A DNA stretch of 64,000 nucleotides from Hydrogenoanaerobacterium sp032017025. Lineage in GTDB: Bacteria; Bacillota; Clostridia; Oscillospirales; Ruminococcaceae. The DNA lies in contig NZ_DALZQO010000001.1 in assembly GCF_032017025.1 (NCBI RefSeq), positions 334,086 to 398,085 on the forward strand, read 5' to 3'. Shown in pieces: positions 40,833 to 48,549 of the stretch (positions are counted from its first letter, which is position 1; the number at the start of each line of letters is the position of its first letter). The notes under the pieces are model-generated. The model was given only the letters and a program-made list of their open reading frames with translations. It did no database searches and had not been told where the DNA came from. Both the position numbers and the translations under genes were made by a program.

Positions 40833-42092
40833 TCAAAGGTATTGCCATATCTGTTTTACAATTGCGTCATTCACCGCATAAATCTGGCTTTCTGCACGTT
40901 TTGCGCTGGCGCCGTTGGTAAGAAACACCGCGCCGCGTTTGGTGACGGGGTCGTAAAAAAGGCATGAGATTGCACCATAGGCATTGCCCTGGTGCCCATA
41001 AAGAGTTACACCCTCGATAATATCGGGGGATATTTGCACAGCCAGCCCGCGTGTTACATTGGTTACAGAATCGTAAACACGGGGGGTGTGGATATTTTTA
41101 AGCGTTTCTTGCTTTAGATAGCGTTTTCCCTCATAGGTGCCGTCGCCCGACAGAATAATGCCAATGCGCGCAAGGTCATCCGCACTGATGTACAGCTCCC
41201 CCTGCCCCAACAGATACATCTGCCCAAGGGGAATCTGCCCGTATAGCTCTGCCATACTGCCCCAGCTGAGTGGGTCGGTAGACGAAAAAGCGGCGATAGA
41301 ATCCTTATCTTTAATATAATCGGTAATAAATGCAGCATCAGCGCCAAGCGGTTCAAATAAGGTATCCCGCGCATAGTCATAAAAATGCTTACCCGAAAGC
41401 TTTTCGACAGCACCTGCCACTAAGCCCATTCCAAAATTGGAATAACTGTATGCAGTGCCGGGCTTGCTGCCGCTGAAATTGTTGCGCTGTAAAACGACAT
41501 CAAGCGAAGGAAACGGCGTCATATTCAGCGCGCGGGTATAGCCCGCACCGTCAATAATTCCCGAGGTGTGGGTCATCAGCATTTCAATTGTTGCGTTATC
41601 ATCGGGGTAAAATGAATTTTGCAGGTTTTCATTTACAAGCGCAGCAATGTCCATATCCAGGCTCAGCTTCCCCTGCTCCTGTAGGGTCATTGCCAGCATT
41701 GTAGTAACTACCTTAGAGATGGATGCGACCCTGTATTTGGTGCTCTGGCTCGCTGGCTTTTTGACAGCGTTTTGCTGCATTTGGCGAATGCTTGCAACGC
41801 CATACGAGTGGCTGTAGACGATAGTATCATGTTCCCATACAGCAATACTGCACCCTTTAACACCATATTGCTCGCTAATGCGGTTTATTGCCAAATCAAG
41901 CTCGGCTTTATTGTTCGCAATTGTGTTGGTAAAATAGCCGATTTCAGGCTGCTTTTTTTCTGCCGAATACAGTTGCGCAGTACCTGACTCCACAAGCGGA
42001 GTTTTGCTGTTGTCTTTTAAAAATCCGACAAGTATGACTGTACAAAGCGAGGTTATAAGTATACCGCAAATTACTTTATTGCGAAAATTCAT
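40833..42092 (-). CDS. Serine hydrolase, beta-lactamase/class C PBP family
   Basis: Membrane-anchored or exported (hydrophobic segment at about residues 7-25) serine hydrolase. Motifs are SISK (catalytic Ser-x-x-Lys) in YRVASISKVVT, YSN in TAYSYSNFGMG and GHQG near residue 355 as the HxG equivalent. Members include PBP4*, esterases and D-amino-peptidases. Start at 42092 is chosen because AGAGGA lies 7 nt upstream; an ATG six codons earlier lacks a site. First gene of the envelope cluster, behind a good promoter. Length 419. Confidence 0.9.
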   Translation of the reverse strand: MNFRNKVICGILITSLCTVILVGFLKDNSKTPLVESGTAQLYSAEKKQPEIGYFTNTIANNKAELDLAINRISEQYGVKGCSIAVWEHDTIVYSHSYGVASIRQMQQNAVKKPASQSTKYRVASISKVVTTMLAMTLQEQGKLSLDMDIAALVNENLQNSFYPDDNATIEMLMTHTSGIIDGAGYTRALNMTPFPSLDVVLQRNNFSGSKPGTAYSYSNFGMGLVAGAVEKLSGKHFYDYARDTLFEPLGADAAFITDYIKDKDSIAAFSSTDPLSWGSMAELYGQIPLGQMYLLGQGELYISADDLARIGIILSGDGTYEGKRYLKQETLKNIHTPRVYDSVTNVTRGLAVQISPDIIEGVTLYGHQGNAYGAISCLFYDPVTKRGAVFLTNGASAKRAESQIYAVNDAIVKQIWQYL

Positions 42093-42113
42093 AAAACGGT
42101 CCTCTAACATTTA

Positions 42114-42135
42114 ATATAGAATACATATTCTATAT
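42114..42135. promoter_or_regulatory. 22-bp palindrome, candidate operator
   Basis: Arms ATATAGAATA (42114-42123) and TATTCTATAT (42126-42135) are perfect inverted repeats with a CA spacer. The palindrome covers about +1 to +22 of the transcript expected from the promoter at 42143-42171, where a repressor would block transcription of the envelope cluster. Confidence 0.6.
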
Positions 42136-42142
42136 CATTACA

Positions 42143-42171
42143 ACTATATCTCATTTTATTTATAGCGTCAA
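42143..42171 (-). promoter_or_regulatory. Promoter of the envelope cluster
   Basis: Minus strand: TTGACG (42166-42171), 17-bp spacer, TATAGT (42143-42148); each box has one mismatch to consensus. Confidence 0.68.
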
Positions 42172-42218
42172 TAAAATGCGACAGAAATCAGCAAACCAAT
42201 AAGTGGGGGCGCAACAAG

Positions 42219-42254
42219 AAAAAAGCACCAGCCACTGTGAGTGGATGGTGCTTT
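42219..42254 (-). terminator. Terminator after the transaldolase gene
   Basis: On the minus strand AGCACCA (42246-42252) pairs with TGGTGCT (42224-42230), with inner CCACT/AGTGG pairing and a run of six T (complement of 42219-42224). It lies 20 nt after the transaldolase stop. Confidence 0.83.
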
Positions 42255-42273
42255 TGCAGCAAAATACAGGCTC

Positions 42274-42921
42274 TTATTTCTTAGGAACAGTCTCCCAGTC
42301 TTTCAGGAAGCGCTCAATACCCTGTGTAGTGAGGGGGTGATCGATGCATTTTTTCATGGTCTCGTAAGGGATTGTAGCGATGTGTGCACCGGCCATTGCA
42401 CAAGCGGTAACATCCTCGGGTTTACGGATAGAAGCCGCGATAATTTCGGAATTGATTCCATGAATATCAAAGATTGCAGCGATTTCTTCAATCAGATCGA
42501 TGCCATGTGCACCAACATCATCCAGTCTGCCAACGAACGGAGAAACAAAGGTTGCGCCCGCTCTTGCAGCAAGCAGTGCCTGTGCAGCAGAAAAGATAAG
42601 TGTAACGTTGGTTTTAATGCCCATTTTGGTAAGTGCAGCGCAAGCCTTAAGGCCTTCAGCACACATTGGAATTTTAATAACGATATTTTTATGGATTTTA
42701 ACAAGCTCTTTTGCCTCGGCAACCATGCCCTCAGCCTTCATATCAATGACTTCGGCGGAAATAGGGCCGTCCACAATAGAGGTAATTTCAGTGACAACCT
42801 CTTTAAAATCTCTGCCCTCTTTTGCAATCAGGCTGGGGTTTGTTGTAACGCCGCAGATAACGCCCAAATCGTTAATTTCTCTGATGTAAGCAACATTTGC
42901 AGTATCCAAAAACAGTTTCAA
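42274..42921 (-). CDS. tal: Transaldolase, short (FSA/MipB-like) type
   Basis: Class I aldolase of the non-oxidative pentose phosphate pathway. Seen are LFLDTANVAYIRE, GVTTNPSLIAKEG, the Schiff-base lysine in IVIKIPMCAEGLKA and FVSPFVGRLDD. The phenylalanine in SPFVGR is the residue found in transaldolases, where fructose-6-phosphate aldolases have tyrosine, so transaldolase activity is favoured. Start is TTG at 42921, with GGGAG 8 nt upstream and the family KLFLDTA beginning. Length 215 is exact for this type. It has its own promoter and terminator. Confidence 0.93.
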   Translation of the reverse strand: MKLFLDTANVAYIREINDLGVICGVTTNPSLIAKEGRDFKEVVTEITSIVDGPISAEVIDMKAEGMVAEAKELVKIHKNIVIKIPMCAEGLKACAALTKMGIKTNVTLIFSAAQALLAARAGATFVSPFVGRLDDVGAHGIDLIEEIAAIFDIHGINSEIIAASIRKPEDVTACAMAGAHIATIPYETMKKCIDHPLTTQGIERFLKDWETVPKK

Positions 42922-42975
42922 ACTAATTTCTCCCTTTCTCCCGTGGCTCACGCCACTTTTTTCATCTTCCCTATT

Positions 42976-43004
42976 ATTATAGGCTATATAGAATGTTCAT
43001 ACAA
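42976..43004 (-). promoter_or_regulatory. Promoter of the transaldolase gene
   Basis: Minus strand: TTGTAT (42999-43004), 17-bp spacer, perfect TATAAT (42976-42981), about 50 nt before the TTG start. The remaining bases 43005-43171 up to the aldose epimerase stop hold nothing recognisable. Confidence 0.6.
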
Positions 43005-43171
43005 GTGCGAAATATAAATTATCGCTCCTGTTACCGATAAAACTATATATTCCCTAAATCAATTGATGATTACGAAGAATATTTAGTGGGTGTTAACAAC
43101 GCTTTTCGGGTTAAATATATGAAATCACAAAAACTGTATGGCTTTATCGAATCATTATGTATCTTACAGGC

Positions 43172-44218
43172 TTATTTAACCATAAACTGATAAATAGTGG
43201 TGTGGTGATAGGTATCTCCGGCGTGCAGCACAGGGCTGGGGAAATGGGTGTGTTTCATTGCATTGGGGTAAAACTGCGTTTCCAGGCAAACGCCGGCATG
43301 CTTGCCGTACACTTTACCGCCCTTTGCTGCAAAATCATCCTTTAAAAAGTTCGCGGTATAAAGCTGAACACCCGGTTTTGTAGTAAGGGTTTTCAGCTTT
43401 ATACCGGTGGATTCGTCCCACAATTGCGCAGCCTCTGCCAAGCCTGCGCCTTCACGGTTGATGATAAAATTGTGGTCGTAGCCGCCGCAATTCTCCAGCT
43501 GAACGTATGCATCATTGATGCGTTCACCGATTGCTTTGAATTCGGTGAAATCAAGCGGTGTGCCTGCAACAGGAGAAATTTTACCGGTGGGCAGGCACTC
43601 ACCGCTGTTTTCGGTGTAGGTACCGCAGTTGAGCTTTAGTTTGTGGTTAAAAATCGTGCCATTGCCTTCGCCCGCCAAGTTAAAGTAGCAGTGATTGGTA
43701 AGGTTGATGACAGTATCTTTGTCGGAGGTTGCAATGTAATCGATGGAAAGCGCGTTGTCATCGGTTAAGCGGTAGGTCACTTTAATTGTAAGGTTGCCCG
43801 GGTAGCCCTCTTCACCATCGGGGCTGAACAAGGTTAGTTCCAAGGCATCTCCCTTAACCTCGGCACCCCATACACGCCGGTTGTAGCCAATTTTGCCGCC
43901 ATGCAAATGGTTGCTGCCGTCGTTGCAGTAAAGATGATATTCTACACCGCCGAGTGTAAACTCACCCTTCTCAATGCGGTTTGCAAAGCGGCCGACAAGC
44001 GCGCCCAGGCTTGCATCCTGCTTCTCATAATCTGCCACCGTGTCGCAGCCAAGGCATACGTCAACGAGCTTTCCGGTTTTATCCGGCACGTTGATAAAAA
44101 CAAGGCTACCGCCATAGGTGGTAATTCCAACATTTGCACCGCTGCTGTTGGTTAAGGTAAACAACTCCACAGCTTCGCCGGCTTTGGTGTTACCAAATTC
44201 TTTTTTGGTAATACTCAT
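43172..44218 (-). CDS. galM: Aldose 1-epimerase (mutarotase)
   Basis: Interconverts alpha and beta anomers of aldoses. Signatures are LGALVGRFANRIEKGEF, NLTNHCYFNLAG with the catalytic histidine, GYDHNFIIN and the catalytic glutamate in CLETQFYPNAMKH. Length 348 is normal; no signal peptide. No gal operon surrounds it; it has its own promoter and shares a divergent control region with the CcdA-thioredoxin gene. Confidence 0.96.
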   Translation of the reverse strand: MSITKKEFGNTKAGEAVELFTLTNSSGANVGITTYGGSLVFINVPDKTGKLVDVCLGCDTVADYEKQDASLGALVGRFANRIEKGEFTLGGVEYHLYCNDGSNHLHGGKIGYNRRVWGAEVKGDALELTLFSPDGEEGYPGNLTIKVTYRLTDDNALSIDYIATSDKDTVINLTNHCYFNLAGEGNGTIFNHKLKLNCGTYTENSGECLPTGKISPVAGTPLDFTEFKAIGERINDAYVQLENCGGYDHNFIINREGAGLAEAAQLWDESTGIKLKTLTTKPGVQLYTANFLKDDFAAKGGKVYGKHAGVCLETQFYPNAMKHTHFPSPVLHAGDTYHHTTIYQFMVK

Positions 44219-44271
44219 AACAAATCCACTCCTCTATTTTATGTAAGCATTGTACATTCAAAACTAGTATT

Positions 44272-44300
44272 ATTATAGCGCATTCCCACGTATCGTACAA
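44272..44300 (-). promoter_or_regulatory. Promoter of the aldose 1-epimerase gene
   Basis: Minus strand: TTGTAC (44295-44300), 17-bp spacer, perfect TATAAT (44272-44277), about 55 nt before the start. Confidence 0.66.
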
Positions 44301-44352
44301 TCTAGTCTTATTTTAAAATAATGAACACCCTGCAAACCTTTTTACAAGCTGC

Positions 44353-44380
44353 TTGCAATATCCTACAATTATGGTATTAT
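44353..44380 (+). promoter_or_regulatory. Possible promoter of the CcdA-thioredoxin gene
   Basis: TTGCAA (44353-44358), 16-bp spacer, TATTAT (44375-44380) with a TGG extended -10, about 34 nt before the start. Confidence 0.45.
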
Positions 44381-44413
44381 ATTAAAACACAAATACGACA
44401 CAAGGAGGTTACT

Positions 44414-45694
44414 ATGTTTGAAGGGCTCGTGTCTACCGAACACATTAGTTTTTTATTTGTATTCTTTGAAGGGTTGCTGTCGTTTTTCTCACCCTGCGTG
44501 CTGCCGCTGATTCCCATCTATATCAGCTATCTTGCCGGCAACGCAAAACGCACCGACGAAAACGGTGTTATTTCTTATGAGCGCAAGCGGGTGTTTTTCC
44601 ACACATTGTTTTTTGTACTGGGTATTTCGTTTGCATTTTTTATTCTAGGGCTTTCGTTTTCGGCACTGGGCAACTTTTTTAACAGCAACAAAATACTCTT
44701 CAGCCGCATTGGCGGCATTTTAATCATTCTATTGGGTCTCTATCAAATCGGTTTTTTGGATATGAAGGTATTGGACCGTGAGCACCGCCTGCCGTTTAAG
44801 CTCAAGCTGCAAAGCATGAACCCTTTTATGGCATTTGCGATGGGCTTTACATTCAGCTTTGCTTGGACACCATGCGTGGGGCCGGCATTATCCTCCGTGC
44901 TGATACTGGCGTCAAGCGCCAAAAATGCAATCACCGGCAACCTCTTGGTACTGGTTTACGCTTTAGGGTTTGTTCTGCCGTTTTTGGCACTGGGGCTGTT
45001 TACCACACAAACGCTCAACTTTATTAAAACAAGGCAGCGTTTGCTGAAATATACCATAAAGGCAGGCGGCGCACTGCTCATTCTCATTGGTATTATGACG
45101 TTTACCGGCTGGATGAGCGGTATATCAAGCTACCTCAACTCTTTTACGGGCAGCAGTACTGCACCGAGCAGCAGCCAGTCGGAAAGCTCTTCCGCTGCAT
45201 CTCCCGATGATTCTTCCGCCGCATCATCGCAGGGCGACAAAAAGATTGTTCCTGCATTTGACTTTACCCTCACCGACCAATACGGTAACACACACACCCT
45301 GTCCGACTACAAAGGCAAGGTGGTATTCCTAAACTTTTGGGCAACCTGGTGCCCCCCCTGTAAGGCGGAGATGCCTCACATTGAAGAGCTGTACAACGAA
45401 TATGGTAAAAACAGCGAGGATGTTATCTTCATCGGCGTCACCAATCCCAAAACCGAGGAGCACCCCCAAAACAGTGACGTCTCCATCGACGAGATTAAAA
45501 CATTTTTGACGGATCATGGTTACACCTTCCCCTCAGTGTTTGACGAAACGGGTGCAGTGCTCAAGGATTATTATGTCAGTGCCTTCCCCACCACCTATAT
45601 GATCGACCGTGACGGAAATATCTTCGGTTATGTGAGCGGTGCACTCACCAAAGATATTATGAAAAACATCATCAATCAAACCTTGGAAGGGTAA
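44414..45694 (+). CDS. CcdA-type membrane reductase fused to a TlpA-like thioredoxin
   Basis: Residues 1-230 form a six-helix CcdA/DsbD-type electron conduit, with FFSPCVLPLIPIYISYLAG (first Cys) and FAWTPCVGPALSSV (second Cys). A Ser-rich linker (about 240-270) leads to a TlpA/ResA-like domain with FWATWCPPCKAEMP as the active site and a cis-Pro in SAFPTTYMI. One protein thus takes electrons from cytoplasmic thioredoxin and delivers them outside, for reducing disulfides of extracytoplasmic proteins. Start at 44414 is fixed by AGGAGG 5 nt upstream; the frame is open upstream. No cytochrome c genes are near. Length 426. Confidence 0.93.
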   Translation: MFEGLVSTEHISFLFVFFEGLLSFFSPCVLPLIPIYISYLAGNAKRTDENGVISYERKRVFFHTLFFVLGISFAFFILGLSFSALGNFFNSNKILFSRIGGILIILLGLYQIGFLDMKVLDREHRLPFKLKLQSMNPFMAFAMGFTFSFAWTPCVGPALSSVLILASSAKNAITGNLLVLVYALGFVLPFLALGLFTTQTLNFIKTRQRLLKYTIKAGGALLILIGIMTFTGWMSGISSYLNSFTGSSTAPSSSQSESSSAASPDDSSAASSQGDKKIVPAFDFTLTDQYGNTHTLSDYKGKVVFLNFWATWCPPCKAEMPHIEELYNEYGKNSEDVIFIGVTNPKTEEHPQNSDVSIDEIKTFLTDHGYTFPSVFDETGAVLKDYYVSAFPTTYMIDRDGNIFGYVSGALTKDIMKNIINQTLEG

Positions 45695-45697
45695 CAT

Positions 45698-45728
45698 AAA
45701 AAAGGAGCGGTTTTCCGCTCCTTTTTAT
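45698..45728. terminator. Bidirectional terminator
   Basis: Arms AAAAAGGAGCGG (45699-45710) and CCGCTCCTTTTT (45715-45726), loop TTTT, between convergent genes. Confidence 0.92.
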
Positions 45729-45729
45729 T

Positions 45730-46497
45730 TTAATACTTTTCAATCGTAATGTTGGTGATAATAACATCCTCCACAGGCGCTCTGTTTGCGTCTACCTCAA
45801 CCGCAGCGATCTCATCGATAACATCCATGCCCTCAATGATGTAGCCGAATACGGTGTTTTTGCCGTCTAACCACGGTGCGCCGCCAACCTCTTTGTATTT
45901 GTCAATTACTTTTTGCGGAAAAGCGGCTTCTTGCATTTTAGAGAGAGTCTCTTCCTCTACCACAGAGTTTTGAATGATGTAAAACTGGCTGCCGTTGGTG
46001 CCGTCGCCCGAGGGCGCCATACCTACCGCACCTTTGAAGTTCCACAGGTTCAGCGAATACTCCTGCTCAAAGCCTACCTTGTTGCCGCTCTCATCCTTAA
46101 AGCTGCTTTCACCGCCTGTACCGGTTCCGGTCGGGTCGCCCGACTGGAGCATGTAATTGTTTACAACACGGTGAAACTTTAAGCCGGTGTAGTAGCCCGA
46201 TTTTGCAAGAGCAATGAAGTTCTCTACCGCTTTGGGGGCATGCTCGGGGTAAAGTGCAACGGTAATATCGCCCATGCTGGTTTCAATAAATGCAACTTCT
46301 GCACCTGCCGGTACGGTATCGAACTGCACCAGGTCTACCTGCTCATCGGTAATCTTTTTGTTTTCTTCAATCTGCTGTTCAGGCGTTTTGAGCGAATCTT
46401 CATCTGAAACAACATTATTTTTACCGCACCCTGCAAGGCTAAACGCCAGTACCAAAGCCAAAGCAAGGCTCATTGATTTTATAAATTTTTTCACCAT
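45730..46497 (-). CDS. Lipoprotein peptidyl-prolyl cis-trans isomerase, cyclophilin type
   Basis: Extracytoplasmic folding catalyst. Lipoprotein signal with FSLAGC lipobox at about residue 20-25, a charged linker, then a cyclophilin domain with APKAVENFIALAKSGYYTGL, FHRVVNNYMLQSGDP, MAPSGDGTNGSQFYI and VFGYIIEGMDV. Start at 46497 is chosen because GAGG lies upstream at normal distance. Length 255. Its upstream gap to prmC (46498-46706) has only a small hairpin. Confidence 0.95.
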   Translation of the reverse strand: MVKKFIKSMSLALALVLAFSLAGCGKNNVVSDEDSLKTPEQQIEENKKITDEQVDLVQFDTVPAGAEVAFIETSMGDITVALYPEHAPKAVENFIALAKSGYYTGLKFHRVVNNYMLQSGDPTGTGTGGESSFKDESGNKVGFEQEYSLNLWNFKGAVGMAPSGDGTNGSQFYIIQNSVVEEETLSKMQEAAFPQKVIDKYKEVGGAPWLDGKNTVFGYIIEGMDVIDEIAAVEVDANRAPVEDVIITNITIEKY

Positions 46498-46706
46498 AGT
46501 CACCTCATTGAATCTGCCGACGGCATTGCGCGGGCAGTATCATTTTCATCCTAAATTCAAGCACCATCCTACAGCGCTTCTGCAACCTATTATATAATAT
46601 TCATTTTACGGTGGCAAGACCTTTTTGCGCAGCTACGGGCAGTTTGCCCGCCAGGGAATATCTTACAGTTGAAATCGGCATTTTCTAAGATACCATCTTC
46701 ACACTT

Positions 46707-47582
46707 TTACGGGCGCATACCGGCAACAACGCGCTCAAAATCGCCAAGGTCTTTTTTTGTTGCGATATTGGCAAAACCGTTTTGCTGCAAAATCTTTTGC
46801 ACATCATGGCTCTGGTCATCGCCTACCTCGTAGGCAAGCCACCCGCCTTTTTTTAGACTGTTCTTGTATAACCGGGTAATTTCGCGGTAAAAATACAGCC
46901 CGCTCGCCGTACCATCCAACGCCATCATCGGTTCGTATTGCACCTCACGCTGCAAACCCTGCAGCTCCGCAGTGCGAACGTACGGCGGGTTGGATACGAT
47001 TAAATCAAAGCAGGCGATACCCGCACCGCCTCCTGAAGCTTCCAGCATCCTAGGGCTACCCTCCGCCAGAACATCCATTTTTAGCGGTGCAACGTTTCCT
47101 GCCTCGTTCAGTGCAATGTTGCGTGTCAGGTAGCCATATGCAGCATCCGAAAGCTCTGCGGCGGTCACCTGCGAAGCGGGCAGATTTTTTGCGAGCGCAA
47201 TTGCGATGCAGCCGCTGCCGCTGCACAGATCGGCAACCCGTGGAGCGGCAATGCCCTTTAGCTGCTCTAACCCAAACTCCACCAGCGTTTCTGTATCGGC
47301 GCGCGGGATAAGTACCCCCTCGCCCACATAAAAATCCAGCCCGTAAAACTCCCACTTACCAAGAATATATTGCAGCGGTTTACCTGTACAGCGTATGGCA
47401 AGCAACGCTTCCACTGCGGTGATCTGCGCATGGGTAAGCGCAGCGTCGAAAGCAAGTTGATGCGCACGGTCAAGCCCCGTCGCATGCTCAATTATTTCGC
47501 AAAGTTCAAAGGCAGGAGCATATACCCCTGCCTTTTCCAGTTCGCCCATCCATTTAACCCGCAGCCGATGCAGCTCTACCAT
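46707..47582 (-). CDS. prmC: Peptide chain release factor N5-glutamine methyltransferase PrmC
   Basis: Methylates the glutamine of the GGQ motif in release factors. SAM-binding ADLCSGSGCIAIALA at about residue 115, the catalytic SNPPYVRT at about 195 and PLQYILGKWEFYGLDF are diagnostic. Length 291 is slightly above average. Its start lies 7 nt inside the end of the DUF1385 gene, whose last codons supply the GGAGAGG ribosome site, so the two are coupled. prfA, its usual neighbour, is not in the window. Confidence 0.96.
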   Translation of the reverse strand: MVELHRLRVKWMGELEKAGVYAPAFELCEIIEHATGLDRAHQLAFDAALTHAQITAVEALLAIRCTGKPLQYILGKWEFYGLDFYVGEGVLIPRADTETLVEFGLEQLKGIAAPRVADLCSGSGCIAIALAKNLPASQVTAAELSDAAYGYLTRNIALNEAGNVAPLKMDVLAEGSPRMLEASGGGAGIACFDLIVSNPPYVRTAELQGLQREVQYEPMMALDGTASGLYFYREITRLYKNSLKKGGWLAYEVGDDQSHDVQKILQQNGFANIATKKDLGDFERVVAGMRP

Positions 47583-48514
47583 TTGTCCTCTCCCTGGGTC
47601 TCGGGAATAACCGGCTTCATCGATTCGATTGCAACTTCAATCTGGTCATCATGCGGTTCGTTGGTGGTAAGGCGCTGCAACCACAAGCCGGGTGCAGAAA
47701 TAAATCGGGTGATAACATTGTCGTATCGCCCCGCCAGCTTGATGATTTCGTAGGCAATGCCTACAACCACCGGCAGCAGCAGCAGTTTAATAATAATACG
47801 CATCCAGCCGCTATACCATGGAACAGCGGAAAACACGATAATACTGATGACGAGCACAATCAGAATAAAGCTTGTGCCGCAGCGGGGATGAAAGCGCGTA
47901 TATTCGCGCACGTTCTCTACTGTCAGCTCTTTGCCCGCTTCATAGCAGGCGATGGTTTTGTGCTCGGCACCGTGATATTCAAACACCCGGCGAATGTCGG
48001 GCATTTTAGCAACAAGAGCTAAATATGCCACAAAAATAATGATTTTAATCAAACCCTCCAACAGGGTTTTCAGCCCGCCCAATGGGATAAACATATCCAA
48101 AAATTTAATGGAATAGGTAGGAAGTACCACAAACAACAGCATGGCAAGTGCTGCACCCATTACCAGCGCAAAGCCGGAAATCACTTTCATCATGCCGTCA
48201 CCAAACTTGGCAATCAACCATTTTTCAAATTTTGTGGGCTCTTCTTCCAAATCCATACCGCTCTTTTCAGCCGATTTCATCAGGCATTTGTAGCCGAGCG
48301 CAAGAGAATCAATTAAATTAAATACACCCCGTAAAAACGGAGCCTTTTTATACCAAGCTTTAGCACCTTTGTTCTCCCAAGTCTCGGTATCAATGCTACC
48401 GTCGGGCATTCTGGTTGCCATTGCAGAAATTGCCGGCCCCCGCATCATAACGCCCTCGATTAACGCCTGCCCGCCAATACTTGTTTTATGGCAGCAGGCT
48501 TTTTTTTCACTCAT
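47576..48514 (-). CDS. DUF1385 domain-containing membrane protein
   Basis: Family of unknown function common in Firmicutes next to prmC. Signatures are SIGGQALIEGVMMRGP at about residues 11-26, the EYHGAEHKTIACYEAG segment and RFHPRCGTSFI. About four or five hydrophobic helices in between. Length 312 is typical. Coupled to prmC by overlap. No function can be assigned from sequence. Confidence 0.92.
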   Translation of the reverse strand: MSEKKACCHKTSIGGQALIEGVMMRGPAISAMATRMPDGSIDTETWENKGAKAWYKKAPFLRGVFNLIDSLALGYKCLMKSAEKSGMDLEEEPTKFEKWLIAKFGDGMMKVISGFALVMGAALAMLLFVVLPTYSIKFLDMFIPLGGLKTLLEGLIKIIIFVAYLALVAKMPDIRRVFEYHGAEHKTIACYEAGKELTVENVREYTRFHPRCGTSFILIVLVISIIVFSAVPWYSGWMRIIIKLLLLPVVVGIAYEIIKLAGRYDNVITRFISAPGLWLQRLTTNEPHDDQIEVAIESMKPVIPETQGEDKW

Positions 48515-48549
48515 TGCATGTTCCCCTTTCTGTTTTCGCCGCCGGAAGA

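Noticed and set aside
42241..43017. Open frame of 258 codons opposite the transaldolase gene
   Set aside because: It covers the transaldolase gene and its terminator and promoter in antisense; no recognisable domain.
46638..46650. Hairpin CGGGCA-GTT-TGCCCG after prmC
   Set aside because: Stem of 6 bp and no T-run on either strand; not enough to call a terminator.
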